A program made the position numbers and the translations under genes. 64,000 bases of DNA. Source: Acuticoccus sediminis (GTDB taxonomy: Bacteria; Pseudomonadota; Alphaproteobacteria; Rhizobiales; Amorphaceae). Below the pieces are notes generated by a model. The model made no database searches. It worked only from the letters and a program-made list of their open reading frames with translations, and was not told where the DNA came from. Location of the stretch: positions 122,111-186,110 of the forward strand of contig NZ_QHHQ01000010.1 in NCBI RefSeq assembly GCF_003258595.1, in the 5' to 3' direction. Below are positions 1 through 9,403 of this stretch, piece after piece. Each line of letters opens with the position of its first letter. Position 1 is the stretch's first letter.

Positions 1-17
1 ACCGCCGGCCACGGCCG

Positions 18-1670
18 CTACGCCTCGATCAGCTTGGTGGCGGCGGCACGGGCCTCGTCGGTGACGGTCGCGCCGGCGAGCATGCGGGCGATCTCCTCGC
101 GCCGCGCCGCGAGGTCGAGGATCCGCACGGCGGTCGCGGTCTGCGACCCGTTGGAGGACTTTGCGATCAGCAGGTGGTGGTCCGCCCGGGCCGCGACCTG
201 CGGCGCATGGGTGATCGAGACCACCTGCAGATTGTCCGCGAGGCGCGCCATGCGAGAGCCGATGGCGTCGGACACGGCGCCGCCGACGCCGGTGTCGATC
301 TCGTCGAAGATGAGGGTCGAGGCGGAGCCCTTGTCGGCGAGGCAGACCTTGAGCGCCAGGAGGAAGCGCGACAGCTCGCCGCCCGAGGCGACCTTCATGA
401 TCGGCCCTTCCGGCGAGCCGGGGTTGGTCTTCACGTGGAAGGCGATCTGGTCGAGCCCCTCGGGGCCGGGGTTCGCGGCCTCGCGGCGCACGATGAAGCG
501 GGCCTTGTCGAGCTTCAGCGGCCCGAGCTCGGCGGCGACGGCGGCCTCCAGCGCCTCGGCGGCGACGGCCCGACGGTCGGAGAGCCCCTCGGCGGCGCTG
601 CGGTAGGCCTTCTCCGCGGTGGTGACGGCCTGGGTGAGGATGTCGCTGCGCGCCTCCCCGGCGTCGAGGTCGGCGAGCTCGTCGGCCATGCGGCTCGCGA
701 GGTCGGCGAGGTCGTCCACCGAGACCTTGTACTTGCGCGACGCGGCGCGAAGCGCGAACAGCCGCTCCTCCAGCTCGACCATCTGCTGCGGGTCGAAGTC
801 GAGCGAGCGCTGCGCGTCGGCTATGGTGCTTCGCGCCTCCTCGAGAGCGTCGAGCGCCGCGGCGAGGGCGTCCATCACCGGGTTGAGCTGATCCTCGGCA
901 CCGGCCGCCTTGCGTTCGAGCTTGCGCAGAACGCCGGCGAGCGTCGGGATGGGCGACTTCGAGCCCTCCAGGGAGGACGCCGCCTCCTCGAGGTCGGTCG
1001 CGACCTTCTCGGCCGCGCCCATGGCCTGGCGGTGGGACGAGAGCCGCTCCTCCTCACCCGGCTCGGGGTCGAGCTTGCTGAGCTCGTCGACCGAGGCGCG
1101 CAGGAAGTCCGCCTCCTCGCGCGCCTTCTCGAGCGCGGCCTCGTGCTCGGCTAGGGCGGCCTCCGCATCCTTCAGCGTCTGCCACAGGACCGAGACGTGC
1201 GTCGCCTCGCCGGCGAGCCCGCCGAACGCGTCGAGCAGGCGGCGGTGGGAGGCGGGCGACATCAGCGCGCGGTCGGCGTGCTGGCCGTGCACCTCGACCA
1301 GCAGCGGCGCAAGGTCGCGCAGGAGGCCGACGCTCACCGGCTGGTCGTTGACGAAGGCGCGGGCCTTGCCGTCGCTGGACAGGACGCGGCGCACGTTGAG
1401 CGTATCGTCGCGCGGAATGCCCAGCTCGTCGAGGATGGCGCAGGCGGGATGGGTGGGCGCGATGGCGAAGCTCGCGGCGACTGAGCCGGAGGTCTCACCC
1501 GTGCGCACGAGCTTGCCGTCCGCCTTCGCCCCGAGGGCGAGCGCCAGCGCATCGAGGAGGATGGACTTGCCCGCGCCGGTCTCGCCGGTGAGGACGGTGA
1601 AGCCCGCCTCCAGATCGAGATCCAGCGCTTCGATCAGAACGATATTTCGAACGATCAGCCGTGAGAGCAC
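18..1670 (-). CDS. recN: DNA repair protein RecN
   Basis: SMC-like ATPase of recombinational double-strand-break repair, acting in the nucleoid. The 550-residue product has Walker A GETGAGKS at residues 29-36, a long Ala/Glu/Leu-rich central stretch (about 160-370) expected to form the coiled coil, and a C-terminal Walker B half (LIFDEIDTGVGG, about 455-466) followed by ITHAPQVAARAD. Length is normal for the family. The start is GTG at 1670 with GAGGA five bases upstream. It follows bamD by 54 bp on the same strand and ends the dcw-lpxC-bamD run. In related genomes ligA often comes next, which would lie just outside the window (inference). I found no GTTC-N7-GTTC LexA site in the spacer, so SOS control is not evident here. 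Confidence 0.97.
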   Translation of the reverse strand: MLSRLIVRNIVLIEALDLDLEAGFTVLTGETGAGKSILLDALALALGAKADGKLVRTGETSGSVAASFAIAPTHPACAILDELGIPRDDTLNVRRVLSSDGKARAFVNDQPVSVGLLRDLAPLLVEVHGQHADRALMSPASHRRLLDAFGGLAGEATHVSVLWQTLKDAEAALAEHEAALEKAREEADFLRASVDELSKLDPEPGEEERLSSHRQAMGAAEKVATDLEEAASSLEGSKSPIPTLAGVLRKLERKAAGAEDQLNPVMDALAAALDALEEARSTIADAQRSLDFDPQQMVELEERLFALRAASRKYKVSVDDLADLASRMADELADLDAGEARSDILTQAVTTAEKAYRSAAEGLSDRRAVAAEALEAAVAAELGPLKLDKARFIVRREAANPGPEGLDQIAFHVKTNPGSPEGPIMKVASGGELSRFLLALKVCLADKGSASTLIFDEIDTGVGGAVSDAIGSRMARLADNLQVVSITHAPQVAARADHHLLIAKSSNGSQTATAVRILDLAARREEIARMLAGATVTDEARAAATKLIEA

Positions 1671-1724
1671 GAGGGTCCTCTTGGCATGAACGCCGCCCGG
1701 TGCGGGCGAGCGGTCACCGCCGAT

Positions 1725-2546
1725 TTAAAGAACGTTGAAGCCGTCGAATGCGCGGCTGATCCAGCTCGTCTTGTTCTCGTCCGGCGAGAAGCCGCCGTTC
1801 TGGAGAAGCGAATACGCGTCCTTGTACCAGCGGCTGTTCGGGAAGTTGTGGCCCAGCACGGCGGCCGCGGTCTGCGCCTCCTGCGTCACGCCGAGAGCAT
1901 AGTAGGATTCGGTGAGGCGGAACAGCGCCTCCTCGATCTGGTCCGTCTGCTGGTATTTCTCGACCACCACGCGGAAGCGGTTGATCGCCGCGAGGTTCTC
2001 GTTCCGCTCAAGGTAGTAGCGGCCGATCTCCATCTCGTGTCCGGCGAGCTGGTTCTGCGCGGCGCGGTACTTGCGGCGGCCGTCGTCGGTGTATTCGGAG
2101 TCGGGATACTTGTCGATCAGGGTCTTGAACGCGTCGAGGGCCCGCTCGGTCCCCTCCTGGTCTCGCGTCACGTCCGGGATTTGCTTGTAGTAGGACATGG
2201 CGAGGATGTACTGCGCGTAGGCGGCGTCCTCGCTCCCCGGATGGAGGGCGATGTAGCGCTTGGCGGCGATCGCCGCGTCCGTGTAGCGGCCGCGCGAGTA
2301 GCTGGCGAAGGCCTGCATGACCTGCGCCTTGCGACCGAGCTCGGAATAGGGGTGGAGGCGCTCGACCTCCTCGAACTTGAGGGCGGCGGTCTGGTAGTCG
2401 CCCTCGTTCATGAGGACGAGGGCTTCGTTGTAGAGCTCGTCCGCAGGACGGTCCTCGAAGTCCAGCTCGGTGACGCGGTTACCGCACGCACCCAGGCCAA
2501 CGACGAGGATCAGGGCCGCGAGCGGCCGTGCGAAACGCATCACCAT
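1725..2546 (-). CDS. bamD: Outer-membrane assembly lipoprotein BamD
   Basis: Lipoprotein subunit of the BAM complex that inserts beta-barrel proteins into the outer membrane; it acts at the periplasmic face. A short lipoprotein signal ends in the lipobox LGAC, giving a lipidated Cys near residue 21. The rest is TPR-like repeats, for example ALVLMNEGDYQTAALKFEEV and YPDSEYTDDGRRKYRA, typical of BamD/ComL. I chose the ATG at 2546 because GGAG lies seven bases upstream. An in-frame GTG at 2561 and an ATG at 2540 are alternatives. Length about 273 residues fits the family. It sits between lpxC and recN on the same strand, the usual alphaproteobacterial order. Confidence 0.96.
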   Translation of the reverse strand: MVMRFARPLAALILVVGLGACGNRVTELDFEDRPADELYNEALVLMNEGDYQTAALKFEEVERLHPYSELGRKAQVMQAFASYSRGRYTDAAIAAKRYIALHPGSEDAAYAQYILAMSYYKQIPDVTRDQEGTERALDAFKTLIDKYPDSEYTDDGRRKYRAAQNQLAGHEMEIGRYYLERNENLAAINRFRVVVEKYQQTDQIEEALFRLTESYYALGVTQEAQTAAAVLGHNFPNSRWYKDAYSLLQNGGFSPDENKTSWISRAFDGFNVL

Positions 2547-2655
2547 CGTAGAACTCCACACCTCTACAGGCCACCTGATACCAACACCGGCCGGCGATGG
2601 CCAACATCCTCCCGCAAGCGCTCACAAGCGTGACCATCGTCCTGCGGCATCTGTT

Positions 2656-3507
2656 TCAATTTGGCAACAATTGAAAGTTTTCCGCTCGCGCGAACAGCTT
2701 GTCGAGCAGCGCATAGTTCAGCCGGTGGCCGCCCCGGTGACTGCGGTAGAGCCCCAGGATGGGCGCCTCCGCGAGGGCGAGGTCGCCCACCGCGTCCAGC
2801 AGCTTGTGCCGTGCGAACTCGTCGGCGAAGCGCAGCCCTTCCGGGTTCACCACCGTCGCGCCGTCCACCGCGACCGCGTTGTCGAGCGAGGCGCCGCGCC
2901 CGAACCCCCGGCGGCGCAGGCGCTTGATGTCCTTCAGCCGACCGAACGTGCGCGCTGGCGCGACCTCGGCGCCGTAGTCCCCCGCGGCGAAGTCGAACAG
3001 GGCCCGCTGCTCGCCGATCGCGGCGTCGGCAAAGTCGATCCCGACGTCGAAGCGGCGCGACGGGAACGGCAGGAGCGATGCGAAACCGCGCCCGATGCGC
3101 ACGGAAACCGGTTGCAGCACCCTGACCGCCCGGCCCCCTTCGACCGGCTCCGACGCATCGGCGAGCGCGGCGAGGAACGGGGCGGCGCTGCCGTCGAGGA
3201 TCGGCACCTCCGGCCCGTCGATCTCCACCTCGGCGGCCCAGATGCCGAGGGCGGACATCGCGCTCATGAAGTGTTCGACGGTCGCGACCGACGTCTCGTC
3301 GCTGCGGATCACGGTCTGGAGCTGCGTCGCGGCGACGTGGCGCCAGCTCGCGGTGACGGTGCCGCCGGTGTCCGTCCGGTGGAAGCGCACGCCGTCCTCA
3401 CCGGGGTTCACGACGCACGCGACGTCAGCGCCCGTGTGGACGCCGACGCCGCGGAAGGTGACCGGCCGCACGAGGCGGCGGGCCGGAGGTGCATATTCGT
3501 CGACCAT
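2656..3507 (-). CDS. lpxC: UDP-3-O-acyl-N-acetylglucosamine deacetylase LpxC
   Basis: Zinc-dependent deacetylase, first committed step of lipid A synthesis, cytoplasmic. The zinc and catalytic motifs are visible: VEHFMSAM (first His, about residue 78) and ARHKLLDAVGD (His and Asp, about 237-246). It also has the GVGVHTG entry and the EVPILDGSAAPF substrate motif. At 283 residues it is about 20 shorter than the E. coli enzyme, mainly at the C-terminus, but no key residue is missing. The ATG at 3507 is preceded by AAGGGG. It lies 88 bp after ftsZ; a weak CGGCC-TTGC-GGCCG hairpin in that spacer could be a partial ftsZ terminator. Confidence 0.97.
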   Translation of the reverse strand: MVDEYAPPARRLVRPVTFRGVGVHTGADVACVVNPGEDGVRFHRTDTGGTVTASWRHVAATQLQTVIRSDETSVATVEHFMSAMSALGIWAAEVEIDGPEVPILDGSAAPFLAALADASEPVEGGRAVRVLQPVSVRIGRGFASLLPFPSRRFDVGIDFADAAIGEQRALFDFAAGDYGAEVAPARTFGRLKDIKRLRRRGFGRGASLDNAVAVDGATVVNPEGLRFADEFARHKLLDAVGDLALAEAPILGLYRSHRGGHRLNYALLDKLFARAENFQLLPN

Positions 3508-3595
3508 GCGCCCCTTCTATACGATCGCGCGGCCGGGCCAGAGACCCCGCCGCGCGGTTCACTCATGCGTCCTGCCGGCCTTGCGGCCGACGGGA

Positions 3596-5224
3596 TCAGT
3601 TGGCCTGGCGGCGCAGGAAGGCCGGGATCTCGAGCTGGTCCTCGTCCGACGAACGCTGGGCGGGACGCTGGCGGGAGACGGGCTCCTCCTCACGGCGCTG
3701 GCGGCGGGCCTGGGCCTCGGGACGCTGGCGCATGCGGCGCTGCTGACGCGGCGCCTCCTCGACCTCGTCCTCGTAGGCGGGCTCGGGCGCCGGCAGGCGG
3801 GCGAGTTCCTGGCGCTGGGCGCGAACCTGCTGGCGGCGGCGCTGGGCGCGCGGCTCGACCGGCGCGAACTCGGCGTCCTCGTCATCTTCGCGGCGCGAGC
3901 GACCGATCAGGCCCCTCAGGATCCCCATCGGGCGGCGGCTGTCGCCCTCGTGGTACTCGGCCGCGGGCTCCTCGCGGGCGGCGCGGGCCGCCTGGCGCGG
4001 CTCAGGCGCGGCGAAGTCGTCCCTGTCGTCCAAAGGGACCTCAAGGTCCTCCTCGTCCTCGAGGACCTCGGCCTTGTCGATCGGCTCGAGGGCGGCCTCG
4101 AAGTCGTCGAGCTCGGCCGCCACCGCGGCGATCGCGACCTGGTTGTGGTCGGAGGCTGCGGCCGCGCCGGCCTCGGGCTTCGCACCGCGCACCGCGCGGC
4201 CGGCGAAGGAGAGGACGCGGGTGTCGAGCGGGTGGTCGTCTTCTTCCTCGCCCGGCTCCTGGTCGATGCCGGTCGCCACCACCGACACGCGGATGATGCC
4301 TTCCAGCGAGTCGTCGAAGGTCGCGCCGAAGATGATGTTGGCGTCGTCGTCCACTTCCTCGCGGATGCGGGTCGTCGCCTCGTCCACCTCGAAGAGGGTG
4401 AGGTCCTTGCCGCCGACGACGGAGACCAGAAGGCCGCGGGCGCCCTTCATGGAGGTCTCGTCGAGGAGCGGGTTGGAGATGGCGGCCTCGGCGGCCAGCA
4501 TCGCGCGGTTGTCGCCCGACGCCTCGCCGGTGCCCATCATCGCCTTGCCCATGTTGCGCATGACGGAGCGCACGTCGGCGAAGTCGAGGTTGATGAGGCC
4601 TTCCTTCACCATCAGGTCGGTGATGCAGGCCACGCCCGAGTAGAGCACCTGGTCGGCCATCGCGAAGGCGTCCGCGAAGGTCGTCTGCGCGTTGGCGATG
4701 CGGAACAGGTTCTGGTTCGGGATGACGATCAGCGTATCGACGTGCTGCGCGAGTTCTTCAATTCCAGCTTCGGCGAGACGGGCACGGCGCATACCCTCGA
4801 ACTGGAACGGTCGGGTGACCACGCCAACGGTCAGTATACCCTGGTCGCGCGCCACCCGCGCCACGACCGGAGCTGCACCCGTGCCCGTGCCACCGCCCAT
4901 GCCGGCGGTGATGAACACCATGTGGGAACCGGACAGGTGGTCGGCGATCTCGTCGATCACCTCCTCCGCCGCGGCACGGCCGACGTCCGGCTGCGAACCG
5001 GCGCCGAGGCCCTCGGTCACCGCGATGCCCATCTGGATGACGCGCTCGGACTTGGACAGGTTCAGCGACTGGGCGTCGGTGTTCGCCACGACGAAGTCGC
5101 AGCCCGCAAGGCCAGCCTCGATCATGTTGTTGACGGCGTTGCACCCTGCCCCGCCGACGCCGAACACCATGATGCGTGGCTTCAGCTCGGTCAGGTCGGG
5201 CGTCTTCAGGTTAATGGACGACAT
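3596..5224 (-). CDS. ftsZ: Cell division GTPase FtsZ
   Basis: Tubulin-like GTPase that forms the cytokinetic ring. The N-terminal 320 residues hold the GTP-binding core with the signature [10 protein letters not shown] and the T7-loop region ([13 protein letters not shown]). A long low-complexity linker of roughly 190 residues follows, rich in Glu, Arg, Ala and Gln. The protein ends with the conserved C-terminal peptide [12 protein letters not shown] that binds FtsA and other partners. At 542 residues it is much longer than E. coli FtsZ (383), and the excess is linker, as in many Rhizobiales. The ATG at 5224 follows GGGAGA. It is separated from ftsA by 126 bp with three hairpins, so its level may be set separately from the upstream genes. 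Confidence 0.98.
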   Translation of the reverse strand: MSSINLKTPDLTELKPRIMVFGVGGAGCNAVNNMIEAGLAGCDFVVANTDAQSLNLSKSERVIQMGIAVTEGLGAGSQPDVGRAAAEEVIDEIADHLSGSHMVFITAGMGGGTGTGAAPVVARVARDQGILTVGVVTRPFQFEGMRRARLAEAGIEELAQHVDTLIVIPNQNLFRIANAQTTFADAFAMADQVLYSGVACITDLMVKEGLINLDFADVRSVMRNMGKAMMGTGEASGDNRAMLAAEAAISNPLLDETSMKGARGLLVSVVGGKDLTLFEVDEATTRIREEVDDDANIIFGATFDDSLEGIIRVSVVATGIDQEPGEEEDDHPLDTRVLSFAGRAVRGAKPEAGAAAASDHNQVAIAAVAAELDDFEAALEPIDKAEVLEDEEDLEVPLDDRDDFAAPEPRQAARAAREEPAAEYHEGDSRRPMGILRGLIGRSRREDDEDAEFAPVEPRAQRRRQQVRAQRQELARLPAPEPAYEDEVEEAPRQQRRMRQRPEAQARRQRREEEPVSRQRPAQRSSDEDQLEIPAFLRRQAN

Positions 5225-5273
5225 TCATGTCTCCCGTAGTTCGTCCCATGCCCGCACAGGGCGCTTCGTTGTG

Positions 5274-5350
5274 CCGGCCGGAGGGCCGGATCGATCTCTC
5301 GTCGGCCCTTTCGAAGGGCCTTGTTGTTGGCGCGCCCGTGGCCGGGCGCG
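5274..5350 (-). promoter_or_regulatory. Three consecutive hairpins in the ftsA-ftsZ spacer
   Basis: On the transcribed minus strand three perfect stems follow the ftsA stop. The first has arms 5343-5350 and 5331-5338 (8 bp, loop 4). The second has arms 5314-5320 and 5304-5310 (7 bp, loop CGA). The third has arms 5284-5289 and 5274-5279 (6 bp, loop 4). None is followed by a T run, so they are poor classical terminators. They may mark an mRNA processing or pausing site, or shield the ftsZ message. The stems are seen directly; the role is inference. Confidence 0.5.
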
Positions 5351-6661
5351 TCAGAAGCTCTCGCGCAGCCAGCGGCCGAGCCGGGCGATGGTGCCCGACG
5401 AGCGGCCCGACGCCTCGAACAAGGCGGCCGGCGCAAGCTGCGGATAGATGAGCAGTCCGATGACGGCGCTGAACGCCGCGCCCCGGGCCGCGATGGGCAG
5501 GCCCTTCACGCCGAGCGGACGCCCCATCCGCACCGGCCGGCCGAACACGTGCCGCGCGACGTCGGTGAGGCCCGTGAGCTGGCTCCCGCCACCGGTCATG
5601 ACGATCCGCCGCCCGATGCGCCCGGAGAAGCCGGACCGCACCAGTCGATCGCGAACCATTTCCAGGATCTCGTCGACGCGGGGGCGAATGATCGCGTTGA
5701 GGGTCAGGCGGGGGATTTGGATCGGCGAGGTGCCGTCCTCCTCACCCACCGGATGGATGGTGAGCATGGCACGCTCGTCGATCCCGGAGGCGACGGCCGA
5801 GCCGTGCAGCGTCTTCAGCCGCTCCGCCTCTTCCAGGCGGATGGACAGACCCTGCGCAATGTCCATCGTGACGTGGTGCCCGCCGATCGCGACGGCATCG
5901 ACGTGGACGAGGTTGCCGTCCGCGAAGATCGCGATGGTGGACGTCCCGCCGCCGATGTCGATGCAGACCGCGCCGAGTTCGCCCTCGTCGTCCACCAGGG
6001 AGGCGAGCGCCGAGGCGTAGGGGGTCGCAACCATCGCATCGACGTCGAGATGGCAGCGGTTGATCAGGAGGGCGAGGTTGTCCTGCGCCGACCGGTCCGA
6101 GGTGACCAGATTGACGTCCACGCCCAGCGTGTCGCCCACCATCCCGCGAGGGTCACGGATCCCGTCCTGTCCGTCGAGGGTGTAGCCGATGGGGAGGGCG
6201 TGCAAGGCGATGCGTCCGTCTGGAATTTGGTGGCGCCCCGAGGCGGCGAGCACCCTGCGGATGTCCGCCTCTCGAACCGCGCCCGTGTCGAGGTCCACCT
6301 TGGCGCCGAAGTTCTCGGACGAGAGGCGGCCCGCGGTCTGAGCGACGATAAGCGATTCGACAGTCAACCCAGCCATTTGCTCGGCGGAATCCACCGCTCT
6401 GCGAATAGCGTGCTCCGCTTTGTCCAAATCGACGATCGCGCCAGACTTAACACCACGCGATTGCTGGTATCCGTAACCGATAACTTCGATCGCATGCGTA
6501 CGACCGGTGAGGAGATCTTCCTCCGGCGCCGGCTTCAACTTGGCGATGAGGCACGCGACCTTGGTCGACCCCACATCGAGGACGCACACGGTCGACCCGC
6601 GCCCGGCGGGCACGTGACAGCGGCTCTGATCGACGCGGCGCGGCATGTCGATGACGTTCAT
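5351..6661 (-). CDS. ftsA: Cell division protein FtsA
   Basis: Actin-like ATPase that tethers FtsZ to the membrane. The 436-residue product starts at ATG 6661, overlapping the ftsQ stop as ATGA; the frame stays open further upstream but that part is a shadow of ftsQ. Actin-family motifs are present: VCVLDVGSTKVACLIAK (phosphate 1, about residues 25-40), VCIDIGGGTSTIAIF (phosphate 2) and IVMTGGGSQLTGL (adenosine motif). The C-terminal tail (LFEASGRSSG, then RLGRWLRESF) contains the amphipathic membrane-targeting helix typical of FtsA. Confidence 0.97.
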   Translation of the reverse strand: MNVIDMPRRVDQSRCHVPAGRGSTVCVLDVGSTKVACLIAKLKPAPEEDLLTGRTHAIEVIGYGYQQSRGVKSGAIVDLDKAEHAIRRAVDSAEQMAGLTVESLIVAQTAGRLSSENFGAKVDLDTGAVREADIRRVLAASGRHQIPDGRIALHALPIGYTLDGQDGIRDPRGMVGDTLGVDVNLVTSDRSAQDNLALLINRCHLDVDAMVATPYASALASLVDDEGELGAVCIDIGGGTSTIAIFADGNLVHVDAVAIGGHHVTMDIAQGLSIRLEEAERLKTLHGSAVASGIDERAMLTIHPVGEEDGTSPIQIPRLTLNAIIRPRVDEILEMVRDRLVRSGFSGRIGRRIVMTGGGSQLTGLTDVARHVFGRPVRMGRPLGVKGLPIAARGAAFSAVIGLLIYPQLAPAALFEASGRSSGTIARLGRWLRESF

Positions 6662-7545
6662 TGCGTCGCCTCCCGGATAGCCGCCGCGAGCGGGTCGTCG
6701 GCACGTTTTGCTTCGGCGATCGCGGCGGCCAGGAGGTCGGAGGGCTCCTCGAAGCCCTTCTCTTGCTCCGGCGCGATGTAGAGTTCGTTCGCATCCGTCG
6801 GATGCAGCTCGACGACGGTGCGGTCGGCGAGGCGCATGTCGACGATGACCGGCTCCATCGTGATCGAGCCATTCATCTCGAGGTCGGCGAGACGGTCGAG
6901 CGCGGCGGACGGGTTGTCCTCCGGCAGCATCACCGTGGCGCCGGTATCCAGCACGAGGTCCCAGCGCCGCTCGCCGACGCGGACGGCCGCACGGGTGCGG
7001 ATCTGGAACAGCGGGTTGGCGTCGAGCAGCGCCACCGCCTCCTCCGCCTTGGTGTTCGCGGACTGCCCGGCGACCAGCGGCAGGTCGAGATAGCGCGGCT
7101 CGACCGAGTCGGAGAGGACCATGCCGTCGCGGGCGATGAGCTTCACGCCGCCCTCGGTCCGCCAGCGGGCGAACGGTTCGGCTTCCTCGATCTCGAGCTT
7201 GACCGTCCCCGGCAGGACCTTGCGCACGGTGGCGCGCTGCACCCACGGCAGCGCCTCGACACGCTTGCGCATATCCTCGGCGTTAACCGTGAACATGGTC
7301 GCGCCCGGCGCGAGGCTGGCGGTGGCGACGATCGAGCTGATAGATGTCTCGTGCTGGCCGCTGAGGGAAATGTCGCGCACCTCGAACCCGCTGACGCGGC
7401 CGACCGCGTCGATGGCGTGGCTCGGGTCCTGCGAATAGGCGAGGCCCGCGCCGCAGGAGCCGACCAGCACGGCAGCGGTCAGAACTCGCGTCGGCCACGG
7501 CCCCGTCATGCGGGGACGAGAAGCGCGCGGCGCTACCGCTGGCAT
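6658..7545 (-). CDS. ftsQ: Cell division protein FtsQ
   Basis: Bitopic divisome protein linking early and late division proteins. A short basic N-terminus is followed by one membrane segment (about residues 19-37, PTRVLTAAVLVGSCGAGLAY). Next comes a POTRA domain (VRDISLSGQHETSISSI onward) and then the FtsQ beta domain with RATVRKVLPGTVKLEIEE. Length 295 is typical. It overlaps ddl by 13 bp and ftsA by 4 bp. An alternative ATG at 7509 would shorten the cytoplasmic tail by 12 residues. Confidence 0.95.
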   Translation of the reverse strand: MPAVAPRASRPRMTGPWPTRVLTAAVLVGSCGAGLAYSQDPSHAIDAVGRVSGFEVRDISLSGQHETSISSIVATASLAPGATMFTVNAEDMRKRVEALPWVQRATVRKVLPGTVKLEIEEAEPFARWRTEGGVKLIARDGMVLSDSVEPRYLDLPLVAGQSANTKAEEAVALLDANPLFQIRTRAAVRVGERRWDLVLDTGATVMLPEDNPSAALDRLADLEMNGSITMEPVIVDMRLADRTVVELHPTDANELYIAPEQEKGFEEPSDLLAAAIAEAKRADDPLAAAIREATQ

Positions 7546-8444
7546 GATGCGTCCTCCACCATTGCGGCCACGAGGGCCTCGAAGCTCATGCCCGCATGCG
7601 CGGCCATTTCCGGAACCAGGCTAGTTTCCGTCATTCCAGGCTGCGTATTGACTTCGAGGCACACGAGTTCGTCTTTGTCCGGATCATATCGGAAGTCCGC
7701 GCGAGAGACTCCGCGGCACCCCAAGGCTCGATGAGCCAACAGAGTGAACTTTTGTATATCCTGGTAAATATTTGGTTTAAGACGAGCCGGCAAAATGTGC
7801 TCGGATCCGCCAGGACTGTACTTGGCGTCGTAGCCGTAGAAGCTTTCGCTCTTCGGGACGATGTCAATGATGCCCCAGACCTTATCCCCAAAAACGCCGC
7901 ACGTGAGCTCGCGCCCCGCGACGTAATGCTCGGCCATCACCTCGTCGCCGTAGACCCAGTCCGGCATGGTTAATTCCGCGGGCGGCCGGTTGGCGCCTTC
8001 CGGCACGATCAGGATCCCGAACGAGGACCCCTCGTTGACCGGCTTCACCACGTAGGGCGGCGCCATCACGTGCTGCTTCGCCGCCTCGAAGCGCGAGGTG
8101 ACGATGTGCTCGGCCACCGGCACGCCCGCGCGCGCGATCACCGCCTTCGCGCGGTCCTTGTTGAGCGCCAGCGCCGAGGCGAGCACACCCGAGTGGGTGT
8201 AGGGAATCCTGTGGAATTCCAGGATGCCCTGGATCACGCCGTCCTCGCCCATCGGGCCGTGCAGCGCGTTGAAGGCGACGTCCGGCTTCAGCGCCAGGAG
8301 CTGCGCCACCACGTCCATGCCGACGTCGACGCGCGTCACCCTGAAGCCGCCCCGCTCCAGCGCGGCCGCGCAGGCTTCGCCCGACTTCAGGCTCACCGGA
8401 CGCTCGGCGGACATTCCGCCCATCAGGACCGCAACGTGCGTCAT
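7533..8444 (-). CDS. ddl: D-alanine--D-alanine ligase
   Basis: ATP-grasp ligase making D-Ala-D-Ala for the peptidoglycan precursor, cytoplasmic. The 303-residue product has the N-terminal [20 protein letters not shown], the [15 protein letters not shown] substrate motif, the [14 protein letters not shown]-binding loop and the C-terminal [15 protein letters not shown] metal and substrate motif. The start is ATG at 8444, overlapping the murB stop by ATGA. It is the DdlB-type copy that belongs to the dcw cluster. Confidence 0.97.
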   Translation of the reverse strand: MTHVAVLMGGMSAERPVSLKSGEACAAALERGGFRVTRVDVGMDVVAQLLALKPDVAFNALHGPMGEDGVIQGILEFHRIPYTHSGVLASALALNKDRAKAVIARAGVPVAEHIVTSRFEAAKQHVMAPPYVVKPVNEGSSFGILIVPEGANRPPAELTMPDWVYGDEVMAEHYVAGRELTCGVFGDKVWGIIDIVPKSESFYGYDAKYSPGGSEHILPARLKPNIYQDIQKFTLLAHRALGCRGVSRADFRYDPDKDELVCLEVNTQPGMTETSLVPEMAAHAGMSFEALVAAMVEDASCQR

Positions 8445-9403
8445 GCCGCCTCTCCCGTGTCCGCACCCATGAACGCCGGGACCGCATCGCCCGCCGGCAC
8501 GCCGATGCGCTTGATCTCCCACTCCAGCGCGATGCCCGTCGCCGCCAGCACACGGCCGCGCACGGTCTCGCCGAGCCGCTCCAGATCGTCCGCCGTCGCC
8601 TCGCCGAGGTTCAGCATGAAGTTGGCGTGCAGCTCGGACATCTGCGCCCCGCCGACGACGAGCCCGCGGCAGCCGGCCCGGTCGACGAGCTGCCAGGCCT
8701 TCTCGCCCGGCGGGTTCTTGAAGGTCGAGCCGCCGGTGCGCGACTTGATCGGCTGCGTCTCCTCGCGGCGGGAGGTGATTCCGTCCATCTCGGCGAGGAT
8801 CGCGTCGCGGTCGCCGGGCGTGCCCTCGAAGGTCGCCTCGGTGAAGATGAAGTCGTCCGGCAGGCCGGAGTGACGGTACGAAAAGCCGAAGTCGGCGTTC
8901 GTCAGGACGTGGATCGTCCCGGCGCGGTCCACGGCGCGCGCCGCGATCAGCACGTCCTTCGTCTCCCCGCCATAGGCGCCGGCGTTCATGCGCAGCGCCC
9001 CGCCGAGCGCGCCCGGAATGCCGCGGAAGAACGCAAGGCCGGCGATCGACGCGTCCGCTGCCGCGCGCGCCAGCTTCACGTCCGGCAGCGCGGTACCGGC
9101 GGTGACGCGCATGCCGCTGACGTTGACCTCGCCGAAGGCCCGCCCGCCGAGCCGGATCACCACGCCCGGCACGCCGCCGTCCCGCACCAGGGTGTTGGAG
9201 GCGAGACCCAGGACGTGAACCGGCACGTCCTTCGGCAGCGCCTTCATGAACGCGGCGAGGTCGGCCTCGTCGGCCGGCGAGAAGAGGAGCTGCGCCGGGC
9301 CGCCGACGCGGAACCACGTGACGTCCGCAAGCGGCCGGTTCGGCTCCAGTCGCCCCCTGATACCGGCGCCCTCGAAGAGCGGGGTGAGGTCGGGAAACGT
9401 CAC
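8441..9403 (-). CDS. murB: UDP-N-acetylenolpyruvoylglucosamine reductase MurB
   Basis: FAD-dependent reductase that makes UDP-MurNAc. FAD-binding motifs [12 protein letters not shown] (about residues 60-71) and [20 protein letters not shown] (about 118-137) are clear. The catalytic Ser lies in [11 protein letters not shown] and the downstream [10 protein letters not shown] region is normal. I place the start at GTG 9403, whose GTGA overlaps the murC stop; this gives 320 residues, right for a type II MurB. The frame remains open upstream through murC only as a shadow. Confidence 0.97.
   Translation of the reverse strand: MTFPDLTPLFEGAGIRGRLEPNRPLADVTWFRVGGPAQLLFSPADEADLAAFMKALPKDVPVHVLGLASNTLVRDGGVPGVVIRLGGRAFGEVNVSGMRVTAGTALPDVKLARAAADASIAGLAFFRGIPGALGGALRMNAGAYGGETKDVLIAARAVDRAGTIHVLTNADFGFSYRHSGLPDDFIFTEATFEGTPGDRDAILAEMDGITSRREETQPIKSRTGGSTFKNPPGEKAWQLVDRAGCRGLVVGGAQMSELHANFMLNLGEATADDLERLGETVRGRVLAATGIALEWEIKRIGVPAGDAVPAFMGADTGEAA

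Noticed and set aside
1671..1724. LexA (SOS) box upstream of recN
   Set aside because: No GTTC-N7-GTTC or close variant on either strand in the spacer.
3095..5239. Long plus-strand open frame antisense to lpxC and ftsZ
   Set aside because: High-GC shadow: the minus strand carries recognised genes with all motifs, and the plus frame gives low-complexity Arg/Gly/Val sequence.
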